From assembly GCF_041154505.1 (NCBI RefSeq), contig NZ_AP028672.1, positions 1,191,001-1,255,000 on the forward strand: 64,000 nt of DNA. Direction: 5' to 3'. A program made the translations under genes and the position numbers. Below are positions 1-8,641 of the stretch, piece by piece (the first letter of the stretch is position 1; the number at the start of each line of letters is the position of its first letter). The notes beneath the pieces are model-generated. The model was given only the letters and a program-made list of their open reading frames with translations, did no database searches and was not told the DNA's origin. The DNA comes from Acidovorax sp. A79 (GTDB lineage Bacteria > Pseudomonadota > Gammaproteobacteria > Burkholderiales > Burkholderiaceae_C).

Positions 1-22
1 ACTCCTGCATTTGAGGAACGAG

Positions 23-550
23 TTGACTGTTGCACCACATACCGGCCAGATTGTAGGAAGCGGCACGGCCGCCCCGGCCGAACCCGCCCCCCCCTTCACC
101 TGGCGCAGCGAGGATGACACCGCCGCCTTCGCGCAGCGCCTGGCCGCGCAGCCGGGGCTGTCCAACGCCTTCGTCACGCTGCACGGCGACCTGGGCGCGG
201 GCAAGACCACGCTGGTGCGCCACCTGCTGCGCGCCCTGGGCGTGCAGGGCCGGATCAAGAGCCCCACCTACGCCGTGGTGGAGCCACACGAGGCCCCGGG
301 CCTGGCGATCTGGCACTTTGATTTCTACCGCTTCGACGATCCGCGCGAATGGGAGGACGCGGGCTTCAGGGACATTTTTGCCAACCCGGGGCTCAAGGTG
401 GCAGAATGGCCGGAAAAGGCTGCAGCGCTTACGCCGCCTGCGGACCTTGCTATACACATTGAAGCAATTGACGACACCGAAAGGAAGATCACGGTGCACG
501 CCCAAACCGCCAACGGCCGCCACATGCTGCAAGGGCTGCTGAACCCATGA
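23..550 (+). CDS. tsaE: tRNA threonylcarbamoyladenosine biosynthesis ATPase TsaE
   Basis: TsaE is the small ATPase that works with TsaB and TsaD to put threonylcarbamoyl on A37 of ANN-decoding tRNAs in the cytoplasm. A P-loop GDLGAGKTT lies near residues 55-63, followed by the family motif SPTYAVVEPH and by HFDFYR. The length of about 175 residues is normal once a proline/alanine-rich N-terminal extension is allowed for. I chose the TTG at 23 because GAGGA at 13-17 is a well-spaced ribosome binding site. The TTG at 11 is the alternative, and the frame is open to the window edge, so a start outside the window is possible. amiC follows 61 bases downstream, a usual pairing. Confidence 0.9.
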   Translation: MTVAPHTGQIVGSGTAAPAEPAPPFTWRSEDDTAAFAQRLAAQPGLSNAFVTLHGDLGAGKTTLVRHLLRALGVQGRIKSPTYAVVEPHEAPGLAIWHFDFYRFDDPREWEDAGFRDIFANPGLKVAEWPEKAAALTPPADLAIHIEAIDDTERKITVHAQTANGRHMLQGLLNP

Positions 551-611
551 GCCGCCCATCGGCCGCACCGACCCCGGCCTGCCCCCGCGCGCCCCGCACG
601 GGAGGCCCGCG

Positions 612-2039
612 ATGAGCCCCGGCAGCGCCAGCGGCACGCCCCCGGCCGCAGCCCGGGGCGTGGCTTCGCGCCGGGCCGTGCTGCAGGCGGGCAGCCTCGT
701 GCTGCTGCTGGGCACGCAGCAGATCGCGCGCGGCGCCACCATCCTGGCGGTGCGCGTCTGGCCCGCGCCCGAATACTCGCGCGTGACCATCGAGTCCGAC
801 GGCGCGCTGGTGGCCAAGCAGTTCTTCGTGACCACGCCGCCGCGCCTGGCGGTGGACATCGAGGGCATCGACCTCAGCCCCGAGCTGCGCGAACTGGTCG
901 CCAAGGTCAAGCCGGACGACCCCAACATCGCGGGCATCCGCGTGGGGCAGAACGCGCCCGGGGTGGTGCGCCTGGTGGTGGACCTCAAGCAGCCCGCCAT
1001 GCCGCAGGTGTTCACGCTGCCCCCCGTGGCGGCGTACCGGCACCGCCTGGTGTTCGACCTTTACCCCGCCGCGCCGGTGGACCCGCTGGAGGCCCTCATC
1101 GCGGAGCGCCTGCGCGATGCCCCCGTGACCACGGCCGCCGCCACCCCCAAAGCGCCCACGCCGCCCGCCGAGCACGACCCGCTCGGCGACCTCATCGCGC
1201 AGCGCACCACCCGCCCCGTCCCGGCAGAGCACCCGCCCGTGGCGGCGCCCCCGGTGGCGGCCGCCCCGGCCGAAACCACGCGCCCGCCGGGCAACCGGGC
1301 CACGTCCACGCACACCGACCGCATCATCATCGTCGCGCTCGACCCCGGCCATGGCGGCGAGGACCCGGGCGCCATCGGCCCCTCGGGCACGCGCGAGAAG
1401 GACGTGGTGCTGCGCGTGGCCCACCTGCTGCGCGACCGCATCAACGCCACCACCGTGGGTGGCAATCCCATGCGCGCCTTCCTCACGCGCGACGGCGACT
1501 ACTTCGTGCCCCTGGGCACGCGCGTGCAGAAGGCCCGGCGCGTGCAGGCCGACCTGTTCGTGAGCATCCACGCCGATGCCTTCACCACGCCGGCCGCGCG
1601 CGGCGCCAGCGTGTTCGCGCTGAGCCAGGGCGGCGCCTCCAGCACCGCCGCGCGCTGGCTGGCCAACAAGGAGAACCAGGCCGACCTGGTGGGGGGCATC
1701 AACGTGCAGTCCAAGGACCAGCACGTGCAGCGCGCGCTGCTCGACATGAGCACCACCGCGCAGATCAACGACAGCCTCAAGCTCGGCTCCGTGCTGCTGG
1801 GCGAGATCGGCGGCATGGCCAAGCTGCACAAGCCGCGCGTGGAGCAGGCGGGCTTCGCGGTGCTCAAGGCCCCCGACATCCCCAGCGTGCTGGTGGAAAC
1901 CGCCTTCATCAGCAACCCCGACGAGGAAAAGCGCCTGCGCAGCAGCGCCTACCAGGAGCAGCTGGCCGACGCGCTGATGCGCGGCATCACGCGCTACTTC
2001 GCCAAGAATCCGCCACTGGCGCGCAGCCGTTCCGTCTAG
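612..2039 (+). CDS. amiC: N-acetylmuramoyl-L-alanine amidase (AmiC-like)
   Basis: This is a periplasmic zinc amidase that cuts the amide bond between N-acetylmuramic acid and the peptide stem during septum splitting. The 475 residues begin with a twin-arginine type signal (SRRAVLQAG, arginines 20-21, then a hydrophobic stretch). An AMIN domain follows (about 45-150), then a Pro/Ala/Thr-rich spacer carrying two DPL..LIA.R motifs (about 157-200), then an Amidase_3 domain from 237 to the end. The expected zinc ligands are H247 (DPGHGGEDPGA), E262 (REKD) and H320 (FVSIHADA). E429 (VETAFISN) is the catalytic glutamate. The ATG at 612 is preceded by GGAG. Export by Tat fits AmiC of E. coli. Confidence 0.93.
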   Translation: MSPGSASGTPPAAARGVASRRAVLQAGSLVLLLGTQQIARGATILAVRVWPAPEYSRVTIESDGALVAKQFFVTTPPRLAVDIEGIDLSPELRELVAKVKPDDPNIAGIRVGQNAPGVVRLVVDLKQPAMPQVFTLPPVAAYRHRLVFDLYPAAPVDPLEALIAERLRDAPVTTAAATPKAPTPPAEHDPLGDLIAQRTTRPVPAEHPPVAAPPVAAAPAETTRPPGNRATSTHTDRIIIVALDPGHGGEDPGAIGPSGTREKDVVLRVAHLLRDRINATTVGGNPMRAFLTRDGDYFVPLGTRVQKARRVQADLFVSIHADAFTTPAARGASVFALSQGGASSTAARWLANKENQADLVGGINVQSKDQHVQRALLDMSTTAQINDSLKLGSVLLGEIGGMAKLHKPRVEQAGFAVLKAPDIPSVLVETAFISNPDEEKRLRSSAYQEQLADALMRGITRYFAKNPPLARSRSV

Positions 2040-2154
2040 CCTTGCGCGGACCGCCAAGTGCAGGCAAAGTAGCCTTCATCACCCACGCCCCGGCGTGCAG
2101 GCATGTGCTTCCTGCACACCGGCACGCACCGGGGAGGACGGAAGGAGAAACGCC

Positions 2155-2493
2155 ATGGCACTGCCCCACGCCCAATCCGGCCAGATCGTCAGCGTGCGCC
2201 CCCTGGGCGACCGCCTGCCCGAGGCCATCACCACCGCCATCCTGAAGGCCGGCCAGCTCGAAGTCATGCGCGTCGTGCTCCCCGTGGGCAAATCCATGAA
2301 GGAACACCAGACCCCCGGCGAGGCCACGGTGCAGTGCATCGAGGGCGTGGTCGAGTTTGTCAGCGAGGACGGCATCCAGCAGCTGCATCCCGGCGACTTC
2401 GTGCACTTGGCGCCGCGCGCGCTGCATTCGCTCAAGGCGGTGGAGCACGCGTCCCTGCTGGTCACCCTGTGCCTGCTGGCGGGTGCGCGCTGA
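2155..2493 (+). CDS. Cupin-fold protein
   Basis: A small protein of 112 residues with a single cupin barrel. The characteristic pieces are KEHQTPGEATVQCIEGVVEF, the later HPGDFVHLAPRALHSLKAVE, and a closing hydrophobic strand. The histidines and glutamate in these two motifs are where cupins bind a metal, but no substrate can be read from the sequence. The ATG at 2155 was chosen because AAGGAG lies about ten bases upstream; an in-frame ATG at 2095 has no such site and adds a low-complexity extension. It is a single-gene unit, followed by about 230 bases with no recognisable feature and then the convergent chemoreceptor gene. Confidence 0.75.
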   Translation: MALPHAQSGQIVSVRPLGDRLPEAITTAILKAGQLEVMRVVLPVGKSMKEHQTPGEATVQCIEGVVEFVSEDGIQQLHPGDFVHLAPRALHSLKAVEHASLLVTLCLLAGAR

Positions 2494-2726
2494 GTTTTTT
2501 TCAGCTCCCTGTTTTGGCGTAGCCACTATTCATCGGGCCGTGCGCCACCGGCGACGAATGCAGCTGGCGCAGCCAGCGCGAGTGCGCCCCGCGCAAGGGC
2601 CGCCAGGCCGCGCATGCGGCGCTTCGCTTGCATGCGCTGGCAGCATCCCCCTCCCGGCTCGCACGGCGAGGCGAGGCGAGGAGGGGCTGAGGGCCGAGGC
2701 ACGAATCGACTCAGAGGGGGTTCGCC

Positions 2727-4292
2727 TCACCGCTCCAGGCGGAACACGCTCACGACCTCCGCAAGCCGCGCCGCCTGGTGCTTGAGGCTGTCGGCGGCGG
2801 CGGCGCTCTGCTCCACCAGCGCGGCGTTCTGCTGCGTGACCTGGTCGAGCTGCGTCACCGCCTCGCCGACCTGGCTGATGCCGATGGTCTGCTCGCCCGT
2901 GGCGCTGGAGATCTCGCCAATCAGGTCGCTCACCCGCTGGACCTGCGCGACGATGTCTTCCATGCTGTGGCCGGCATCCCCCACCAGCTGGGTGCCGTTT
3001 TCCACCTTCTGCACGCTGTCGCTGATGAGCGCCTTGATCTCCTTGGCCGCGGAGGCCGAGCGCTGCGCCAGGCTGCGCACCTCGCTGGCCACCACGGCGA
3101 AGCCACGCCCCTGCTCGCCCGCGCGCGCCGCCTCCACCGCCGCGTTGAGCGCCAGGATGTTGGTCTGGAACGCGATGCCGTCGATCACCGCGATGATGTC
3201 GGTGATCTTGCGCGACGCGGCCGAGATGTCCTGCATGGTGGCCACCACCTGGCCCACCACCTCGCCCCCCTTCACCGCCGCGGCCGATGCCGCGCCCGCC
3301 AGCACGGCGGCGCGCTGCGCGGTGTCGGAGTTGTTCTTCACGGTGCTGGTGATCTGCTCCATGGACGCGGCTGTCTGCTCGAGGTTGCTGGCTTGCTCCT
3401 CGGTGCGCTGGCTCAGGTCGGCATTGCCCGAGGCGATCTCGCTGGAGCCGGTGGCGATGGAGTCGCTGCTGTGGCGCACGTCGCCCACGATGCGCACCAG
3501 AGATGCCTGCATGGTTTCCATGGCCTGCATCATCTGCGCCACCTCGCCGCGCCCCTGCGCGTGGATGGGCCGTGACAGGTCGCCCTCGCCGATGCGCCGG
3601 GCCACCGCGGCCACCTCGCCCAGCGAGCGGCGGATGCGCCGCACCACCACCCAGGACAGCAGCACCAGCAGCGCCAGCCCCGCGATGCCCGCCGCCAGCA
3701 CGGCGGCGCGGTAGGAGCCGATCAGGCCCGCGGCCTCGGCGGCCTGGTCGGCCGACCGCTGGATCTGGTATTCCACCATCTTGTCCGCGACCGCGTTGTA
3801 CTGGTTGACCACCGGCACGAAGGTGGACATGGCAAACGACTTGGCCTGTGCCATGTCGCCTGCCTTCTTGAGCGCCAGGGCCTTGTCGCGCGTGGCGAGG
3901 TACGGCGTGCGCACCGCCGCCAGCTCCTCCTGGATGCGCAGGCCTTCGGGGCTGGTTTCCAGCTCGCTGTAGCGCTTTTGAACCTTGGACGTGTCGGCCG
4001 TGGTGGCGGCGATCAGGTCCTTGAAGAAGTTCTGCAGGTCGTCGCCTTCGGACTGCACCACCGAGAACACCCGCGTGGAGTTGACCGCGATGTTGCTGCG
4101 CCAGCGCAGGGCCAGCTGCAGGCGTTCGACCTGCTCATTGGCCAGGCCGTCCACCGTCCTGCCCAGGTGCTGCACGCGCACCAGGCTCAACGCCAGGATG
4201 AGCACGAGCGCCAGGACGGCCACCCCCACGATCAGGCCGATCTGTTGCGCCACCGTCAGCTGCGGGCCCGTGGGGGATGTTTGAGGGTCCAT
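2727..4292 (-). CDS. Methyl-accepting chemotaxis protein
   Basis: An inner-membrane chemoreceptor that passes ligand signals to CheA/CheW. The 521 residues contain a first membrane helix (about 17-37), a periplasmic four-helix-bundle type sensor of about 150 residues, a second membrane helix near 190-212 ending in WVVVRRIRRSLG, a HAMP domain, and a long cytoplasmic coiled coil. The highly conserved hairpin tip is present (AFQTNILALNAAVEAARAGE, then GRGFAVVASEVRSLAQRSA). The C-terminus ends in VVSVFRLER, so there is no NWETF-like tether for CheR/CheB. The start at 4292 has AAGGA upstream; upstream in-frame ATGs lack it. The ligand is unknown. Confidence 0.93.
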   Translation of the reverse strand: MDPQTSPTGPQLTVAQQIGLIVGVAVLALVLILALSLVRVQHLGRTVDGLANEQVERLQLALRWRSNIAVNSTRVFSVVQSEGDDLQNFFKDLIAATTADTSKVQKRYSELETSPEGLRIQEELAAVRTPYLATRDKALALKKAGDMAQAKSFAMSTFVPVVNQYNAVADKMVEYQIQRSADQAAEAAGLIGSYRAAVLAAGIAGLALLVLLSWVVVRRIRRSLGEVAAVARRIGEGDLSRPIHAQGRGEVAQMMQAMETMQASLVRIVGDVRHSSDSIATGSSEIASGNADLSQRTEEQASNLEQTAASMEQITSTVKNNSDTAQRAAVLAGAASAAAVKGGEVVGQVVATMQDISAASRKITDIIAVIDGIAFQTNILALNAAVEAARAGEQGRGFAVVASEVRSLAQRSASAAKEIKALISDSVQKVENGTQLVGDAGHSMEDIVAQVQRVSDLIGEISSATGEQTIGISQVGEAVTQLDQVTQQNAALVEQSAAAADSLKHQAARLAEVVSVFRLER

Positions 4293-4596
4293 GGTGTGTG
4301 TCCTTATACGAATGGATTGCATTAGAAATGATCTGCTGCCGCCCGCCGGTTGGCAACCACCGGCGATGCCACGTAACCCCGCCCCAGGGGGAACGTGATG
4401 CCCGCGCACCACGGGAACCGCCGGCACTTGGCAACGCGGCGGGCGTTTCCCATGAGGTCGCATGTCCTACAGCGGCATCCCACGCCTGCCTACGCGGGGG
4501 CCCCGCCGGGCGACGGATAGTGAAGCCACAGGTCCAGCCCGTCTGCAGCCGCAGCCGGACTCCCAGGCCTGATTCCATTCACAAAGGACTCTTGCC
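4293..4596. other. Divergent intergenic region, no gene
   Basis: This 304-base stretch lies between the chemoreceptor start and the lipoprotein start, so it must hold two divergent promoters. A GC-rich inverted repeat with 7-base arms (CGCCGGT/ACCGGCG) sits near 4342-4363. Open frames on both strands lack ribosome binding sites and show no recognisable protein. No convincing sigma-70 or sigma-28 promoter and no riboswitch was recognised by eye. Confidence 0.5.
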
Positions 4597-4836
4597 ATGA
4601 AAATCCGTCACATCCTTCTTGCGACCACCTGTACCGCAGCCCTGGCACTGGGTGGTTGCGCTTCGAACCCCACCAGCGCACAGGTGGGCACCGGCGTGGG
4701 CGCCGTGGTCGGTGGTGTCGCCGGCAATGCCGTCTTCGGGGGCCCCGCAGGCACGATTGGCGGTGCCGCCGCCGGCGCCCTGATCGGCCATGAGATCGGC
4801 GAGGACCGCGATCAGCGCCGGCCTTATCGCCGCTGA
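4597..4836 (+). CDS. Small glycine-zipper lipoprotein
   Basis: A 79-residue lipoprotein. The signal peptide ends in the lipobox LGGC, so C21 would be lipidated and the protein anchored in an envelope membrane. Residues about 30-68 are a glycine zipper (GTGVGAVVGGVAGNAVFGG and GGAAAGALIGHEIG), the pattern seen in OsmB-like and Rick_17kDa-like lipoproteins. The C-terminus is short and basic (RRPYRR). An AAAGGA ribosome binding site lies upstream. The function of such proteins is generally unclear; envelope stress or peptidoglycan association is only an inference. It ends ahead of a strong hairpin terminator at 4898. Confidence 0.8.
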   Translation: MKIRHILLATTCTAALALGGCASNPTSAQVGTGVGAVVGGVAGNAVFGGPAGTIGGAAAGALIGHEIGEDRDQRRPYRR

Positions 4837-4897
4837 TCCTCCCGGCCGCCGGGCAACCTCCCCTGCGGCCGAACCGGGCTGCCGGTGAGTTCTGCAT

Positions 4898-4946
4898 AAA
4901 AGAAGCTGCCAGCGCTTGTCACACAAGCGCTGGCAGCTTCTTTTTT
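4898..4946. terminator. Perfect 22-bp hairpin terminator, bidirectional
   Basis: The arms 4898-4919 and 4923-4944 are exact inverted repeats with a 3-base loop. The hairpin is flanked by A-runs on the left and T-runs on the right, so it can end transcripts from both the lipoprotein gene (plus) and the convergent dedA-family gene (minus). Its core, AGCTGCCAGCGCTT plus its mirror, matches the interspersed palindromic repeat found elsewhere in the window, so it appears to be a repeat copy serving as terminator. Confidence 0.88.
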
Positions 4947-4968
4947 CATAGCACCCGTTGATTCAAGG

Positions 4969-5619
4969 TCAAGGTGCGGTCCTGGCCTGCCGCCCGGCGC
5001 GCCAGGCACCAAAGATGGCGATCAGGCCGGGGATGAAGATCATGGCCCAGATGATCTTGTCCAGGTTCTCCTTGACCCAGGCAAAGTTGCCAAAGAAATA
5101 CCCCGCCGAGCAGATGCCCAGGACCCACAGGAGCGCGCCCCCCACGTTGAACGCGGTGAACTTGGCGCGGCCCATCTCCGCCACACCCGCCACGAACGGC
5201 GCGAAGGTGCGGATGAAGGGCATGAAGCGAGCGATCACGATGGTGATGCCGCCATAGCGCTCGTAAAAGTCATGCGCCTGGTTGAACGCATGGCGGTTGA
5301 ACCAGCGCGAGTTTTCCCACTGGAACACCTTGGGCCCGAAATAGCGGCCCAGCGAGTAGTTGCACTGGTCGCCCAGGATGGCCGCCGCCAGCAGCACCGC
5401 GCAGGCCAGCGGAAAGCTCATCATCCCCGCGCCGCACAGCGCGCCCACGATGAACAGCAGCGAATCGCCCGGCAGGAACGGCATCACCACCAGCCCTGTC
5501 TCGACGAACACGATGGCGAACAGCAGGGCGTACACCCACATGCCGTAGGCCTGTACGAAGGCCTCCAGGTACTTGTCCACGTGCAGGATGAAGTCGATGA
5601 GAAAAGTGACAAGTTCCAT
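4969..5619 (-). CDS. DedA-family inner membrane protein
   Basis: A 216-residue polytopic protein of the DedA/SNARE-associated (VTT) superfamily, implicated in undecaprenyl-phosphate or phospholipid flipping. Family hallmarks are ETGLVVMPFLPGDSLLF (about 35-51), GDQCNYSLGRYFG (about 78-90) and the conserved arginine motif RFMPFIRTFAPFVAG. Hydrophobic segments cover most of the protein. The start at 5619 is supported by the family N-terminus, although the ribosome binding site is weak. It is divergent from mutL with about 108 bases between the starts. The exact substrate cannot be told from the sequence. Confidence 0.9.
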   Translation of the reverse strand: MELVTFLIDFILHVDKYLEAFVQAYGMWVYALLFAIVFVETGLVVMPFLPGDSLLFIVGALCGAGMMSFPLACAVLLAAAILGDQCNYSLGRYFGPKVFQWENSRWFNRHAFNQAHDFYERYGGITIVIARFMPFIRTFAPFVAGVAEMGRAKFTAFNVGGALLWVLGICSAGYFFGNFAWVKENLDKIIWAMIFIPGLIAIFGAWRAGRQARTAP

Positions 5620-5727
5620 GGAAGGGCGGGTCCGGACACCGGGCAGCAAAAAGGTGGGCGCATTATCCCCATCAGGCCCCGCCCCGGCCCGATACCCCTG
5701 CGCGGCCCCCGCCCTAAAATCCCACGG

Positions 5728-7773
5728 GTGAACGACACCACTCCCCTCCTCGCGGCGGCGCAGCCCGCCACCACCCCCATCGCCACGGCCCGGCGCCCCA
5801 TCCGCGACCTGCCCGATGAGCTCATCAGCCAGATCGCCGCCGGCGAGGTGGTCGAGCGCCCCGCTTCCGTGGTGCGCGAACTGGTGGACAACGCGCTGGA
5901 CGCGGGCGCCACCCAGGTCACCGTGCGCCTGTCGGCTGGCGGCGTGCGCCTGATCACCGTGGAAGACGACGGCGGGGGCATTCCACAGGCAGAATTGCCC
6001 GTGGCGCTGCGCCGCCATGCCACCAGCAAGATCACCAGCCTGAACGACCTGGAGACCGTGGCCACCATGGGCTTTCGGGGCGAGGCGCTGGCCGCCATTG
6101 CCTCGGTGTCGGAGATGGCCCTGCTCTCGCGCCCGGCGGCGCAACCCAATGCCTTCCTGCTGGACGCACGCAGCGGCGAGCTGCGCCCGGCCGCGCGCAG
6201 CACCGGCACCACGGTGGAGGTGAAGGAGCTGTTCTTCTCCACCCCCGCGCGCCGCAAGTTCCTGAAGACCGACGCCACCGAACTCGCGCACTGCATCGAA
6301 TCGGTGCGGCGCCATGCGCTCGCGCGGCCGGATGTGGGCTTTGCCATCTGGCACGAAGGCAAGCTGGTGGAGCAGTGGCGCGCCACCTTCGTGCCCGGAC
6401 AGGGGGATGCCCAGGACGCGCTGGCCCGCCGCCTGTCCGACGTGCTGGGCGAGGACTTCGTCACGCAATCCGTGGCCGTGCAGCACCGCGTGGGCCCCGT
6501 CACCGTCACCGGCCGCGCGGGCCTGCCCGACGCCGCCCGCTCGCGCCCCGACCACCAGTACTGCTACGTGAACGGCCGCTTCGTGCGCGACAAGGTACTC
6601 ACCCATGCCGCCCGCAGCGCGTACGAAGATGTGCTGCACGGCCACAAGCAGCCCATCTATGCGCTGTATGTCGAGATCGACCCGGCCCGCGTGGACGTGA
6701 ACGTGCACCCCACCAAGATCGAGGTGCGCTTTCGGGACAGCCGCGAGGTGCACCAGGCCGTGCGCCATGCCGTGGAAAACGCGCTGGCCGCACCGCGCGC
6801 CGCCGCGCTCGCGGCCGTCGCTGCGGCTGCTGCGGGGGCAGCCGCGCCAGACGCGGGCGCCACGGCGCAGGGCCCCACCGAGGACTTCAGGCCCAATCAG
6901 CCTCCAGCCCTTCAGTGGCAAGCGCAGTCAGCTATCAAATTTGAAGAACGCGGCCACCACGTGGCGGACCTGCAGGCGCTGTGGGGCCCCAGGAGGGAGA
7001 CCGGGCCCATGGGCCATGGCGCGCCAGCCGCCGTGTTGCCCACCGCGGCGCCATCGCAGCCCCTGCCGGGCACGGCCGATGCCCCGCACGGCAACGGCCC
7101 TGCGGCCGCCCCCGCCGGCGGCGCGGTGCCCGGCGCCCCTTCCGTGCCGCCAGCGGCCGCCCGCGGGCCAGCCGGCAGCGAGACCACCTGGCCCCTGGGC
7201 CGCGCGGTGGCCCAGCTGCATGGCGTGTACATCCTGGCCGAGAACGCCCAGGGCATGGTCATCGTGGACATGCACGCCGCCCACGAGCGCATCGTCTACG
7301 AGCGCCTCAAGGCCCAGGTGGATGGCGACGCCCGCATCGCCAGCCAGCCGCTGCTGATCCCGGCCACCTTCGCCGCCACGCCCGAGGAAGTGGCCACGGC
7401 CGAGGCATCCGCCGAGGTGCTGGTCATGCTGGGCATGGAAGTGGTGCCCTTCTCGCCCAAGACGCTGGCCGTGCGCGCCGTGCCCACCACCCTGGCCCAG
7501 GGCGACCCGGTGGAACTGGCCCGCAGCGTGCTGGCCGAACTGGCCGCGCACGACGCCACCACCGTGGTGCAGCGCGCCCGCAACGAGATCCTGGGCACCA
7601 TGGCCTGCCACGGCGCCGTGCGCGCCAACCGCAGGCTCACCATCGACGAGATGAACGCCCTGCTGCGGCAGATGGAAACCACGGACCGGTCGGACCAGTG
7701 CAACCACGGGCGGCCCACCTGGCGGCAGCTGAGCATGAAGGAACTGGACGCGCTGTTTCTGCGCGGGCGCTAG
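5728..7773 (+). CDS. mutL: DNA mismatch repair protein MutL
   Basis: MutL couples MutS mismatch recognition to strand removal. The GHKL ATPase is evident: ELVDNALDAG with the catalytic Glu near 51, DDGGGI near 81-86 and GFRGEAL at 115-121. A long Ala/Pro-rich linker spans about 355-485 and is followed by the dimerisation domain. The C-terminal part carries DMHAAHERIVYE (about 514-525), which fits the metal-binding endonuclease motif seen in nicking MutL proteins such as that of Neisseria, and ends with CNHGRPT. The product is 681 residues from a GTG at 5728. That start is chosen because longer versions would overlap the divergent dedA-family gene. The linker contains an in-frame copy of the interspersed repeat. 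Confidence 0.95.
   Translation: MNDTTPLLAAAQPATTPIATARRPIRDLPDELISQIAAGEVVERPASVVRELVDNALDAGATQVTVRLSAGGVRLITVEDDGGGIPQAELPVALRRHATSKITSLNDLETVATMGFRGEALAAIASVSEMALLSRPAAQPNAFLLDARSGELRPAARSTGTTVEVKELFFSTPARRKFLKTDATELAHCIESVRRHALARPDVGFAIWHEGKLVEQWRATFVPGQGDAQDALARRLSDVLGEDFVTQSVAVQHRVGPVTVTGRAGLPDAARSRPDHQYCYVNGRFVRDKVLTHAARSAYEDVLHGHKQPIYALYVEIDPARVDVNVHPTKIEVRFRDSREVHQAVRHAVENALAAPRAAALAAVAAAAAGAAAPDAGATAQGPTEDFRPNQPPALQWQAQSAIKFEERGHHVADLQALWGPRRETGPMGHGAPAAVLPTAAPSQPLPGTADAPHGNGPAAAPAGGAVPGAPSVPPAAARGPAGSETTWPLGRAVAQLHGVYILAENAQGMVIVDMHAAHERIVYERLKAQVDGDARIASQPLLIPATFAATPEEVATAEASAEVLVMLGMEVVPFSPKTLAVRAVPTTLAQGDPVELARSVLAELAAHDATTVVQRARNEILGTMACHGAVRANRRLTIDEMNALLRQMETTDRSDQCNHGRPTWRQLSMKELDALFLRGR
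6886..6945 (-). repeat. Interspersed palindromic repeat inside mutL
   Basis: On the minus strand this reads TTTGATAGCTGACTGCGCTT, then a short loop, then a degenerate right arm GGGCTGGAGG, the same layout as the other copies. It is read in frame within mutL and supplies about 20 residues (387-406, FRPNQPPALQWQAQSAIKFE) in the linker between the ATPase and dimerisation domains. Confidence 0.65.
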
Positions 7774-7853
7774 CCCCAGCGGCCGGCACCACCACCGCCT
7801 GCGACATCGCCCGAGCCCCGTCCTCCAGCCATCGCCCTGTCACCGCGCCGCCC

Positions 7854-8519
7854 ATGACCGACCCCACCGCACCGCACCGGCTGCTGGCCGCTGCAGCCCT
7901 GTGCCTGGTGACTTTGCCCGCCCATGCGGGGCGCCCCCTGTCGGTGGACGACGCCGGCGTGGACGAGGCAGGCCACGGCCACATCGAAGTGTGGTGGGAA
8001 GGCCGGCGCGGCCAGCGTGGCACCGTCTACGCAGCCCCGGCATTCACCCCTGTCGAGGGATGGGAACTGGGCGCGCTGCTGGCCCGCGACCGGGACGAGC
8101 GCCATACCCTGCAAGGCCTGCAGGCCAAATGGCTGTGGAGCCCGGCACAGGAACAGGGCTGCAACGCGGGCAGCAGCGCGGGCATCACCCACCGGCGCCA
8201 GAGCCCCGGACAAACCGCCGGCAGCCTGGCGGCGCTGAACCTCATCGGCACCTGCGCGGCGCCCTGGGGCGTGGTCAACGCCAACCTGGGCAGCCAGCGG
8301 GAACGCGGGCAATCCTGGCGGGCCACCTGGGGGGCATCGGTGGAGCACGGCTGGGGCGCAGTCACCCCCCATCTGGAAGCCTTTGGCACCCAGCACGGCG
8401 CGCCCACCTTCCAGACCGGTGCCCGGTGGGAATGGGCGCCCGGCCGGCAGCTGGACGCCACGATCGGCCGCCAGCAGGGGCGCACCTGGCTGAGCGTGGG
8501 ATTCGCGCTGGGGTTCTAG
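7854..8519 (+). CDS. Exported protein, possibly outer-membrane barrel
   Basis: A 221-residue protein with a signal peptide ending near PAHA/GRPLSVDDAG. The mature part alternates short polar and aromatic stretches (HGHIEVWWEGRRG, WELGALLARDRDE, GWGAVTPHLEAFG, RTWLSVGFALGF). It ends in a phenylalanine-terminated strand, as outer-membrane barrels do. I recognise similarity in style to small Comamonadaceae barrel proteins but cannot name a family with certainty. It lies 80 bases behind mutL on the same strand and may be co-transcribed. The start at 7854 is the ATG that directly precedes the signal peptide. Confidence 0.6.
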   Translation: MTDPTAPHRLLAAAALCLVTLPAHAGRPLSVDDAGVDEAGHGHIEVWWEGRRGQRGTVYAAPAFTPVEGWELGALLARDRDERHTLQGLQAKWLWSPAQEQGCNAGSSAGITHRRQSPGQTAGSLAALNLIGTCAAPWGVVNANLGSQRERGQSWRATWGASVEHGWGAVTPHLEAFGTQHGAPTFQTGARWEWAPGRQLDATIGRQQGRTWLSVGFALGF

Positions 8520-8641
8520 GAGCCGGCCCGCGATCTCGCGCCCCCCGAGGCGGGCGCCGAGGTGCTTCTTTGGCTGGCCTTAAGGCACGGAGCGCGGCTT
8601 TGCCGGCAGAATCGGCCGCCCTGCTCCCAAGGACCCTGCCC

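Noticed and set aside
1..10. Possible divergent gene start (ATGCAGGAGT on the minus strand), perhaps queG
   Set aside because: Only ten bases are visible; too little for a call, although queG is often divergent from tsaE.
489..2057. Long minus-strand open frame opposite amiC
   Set aside because: Antisense shadow typical of GC-rich DNA; His/Gly/Arg-rich product, no ribosome binding site or family.
4293..4596. Possible riboswitch in the chemoreceptor leader
   Set aside because: Checked by eye for c-di-GMP and other known cores; none present, only GC-rich stems.
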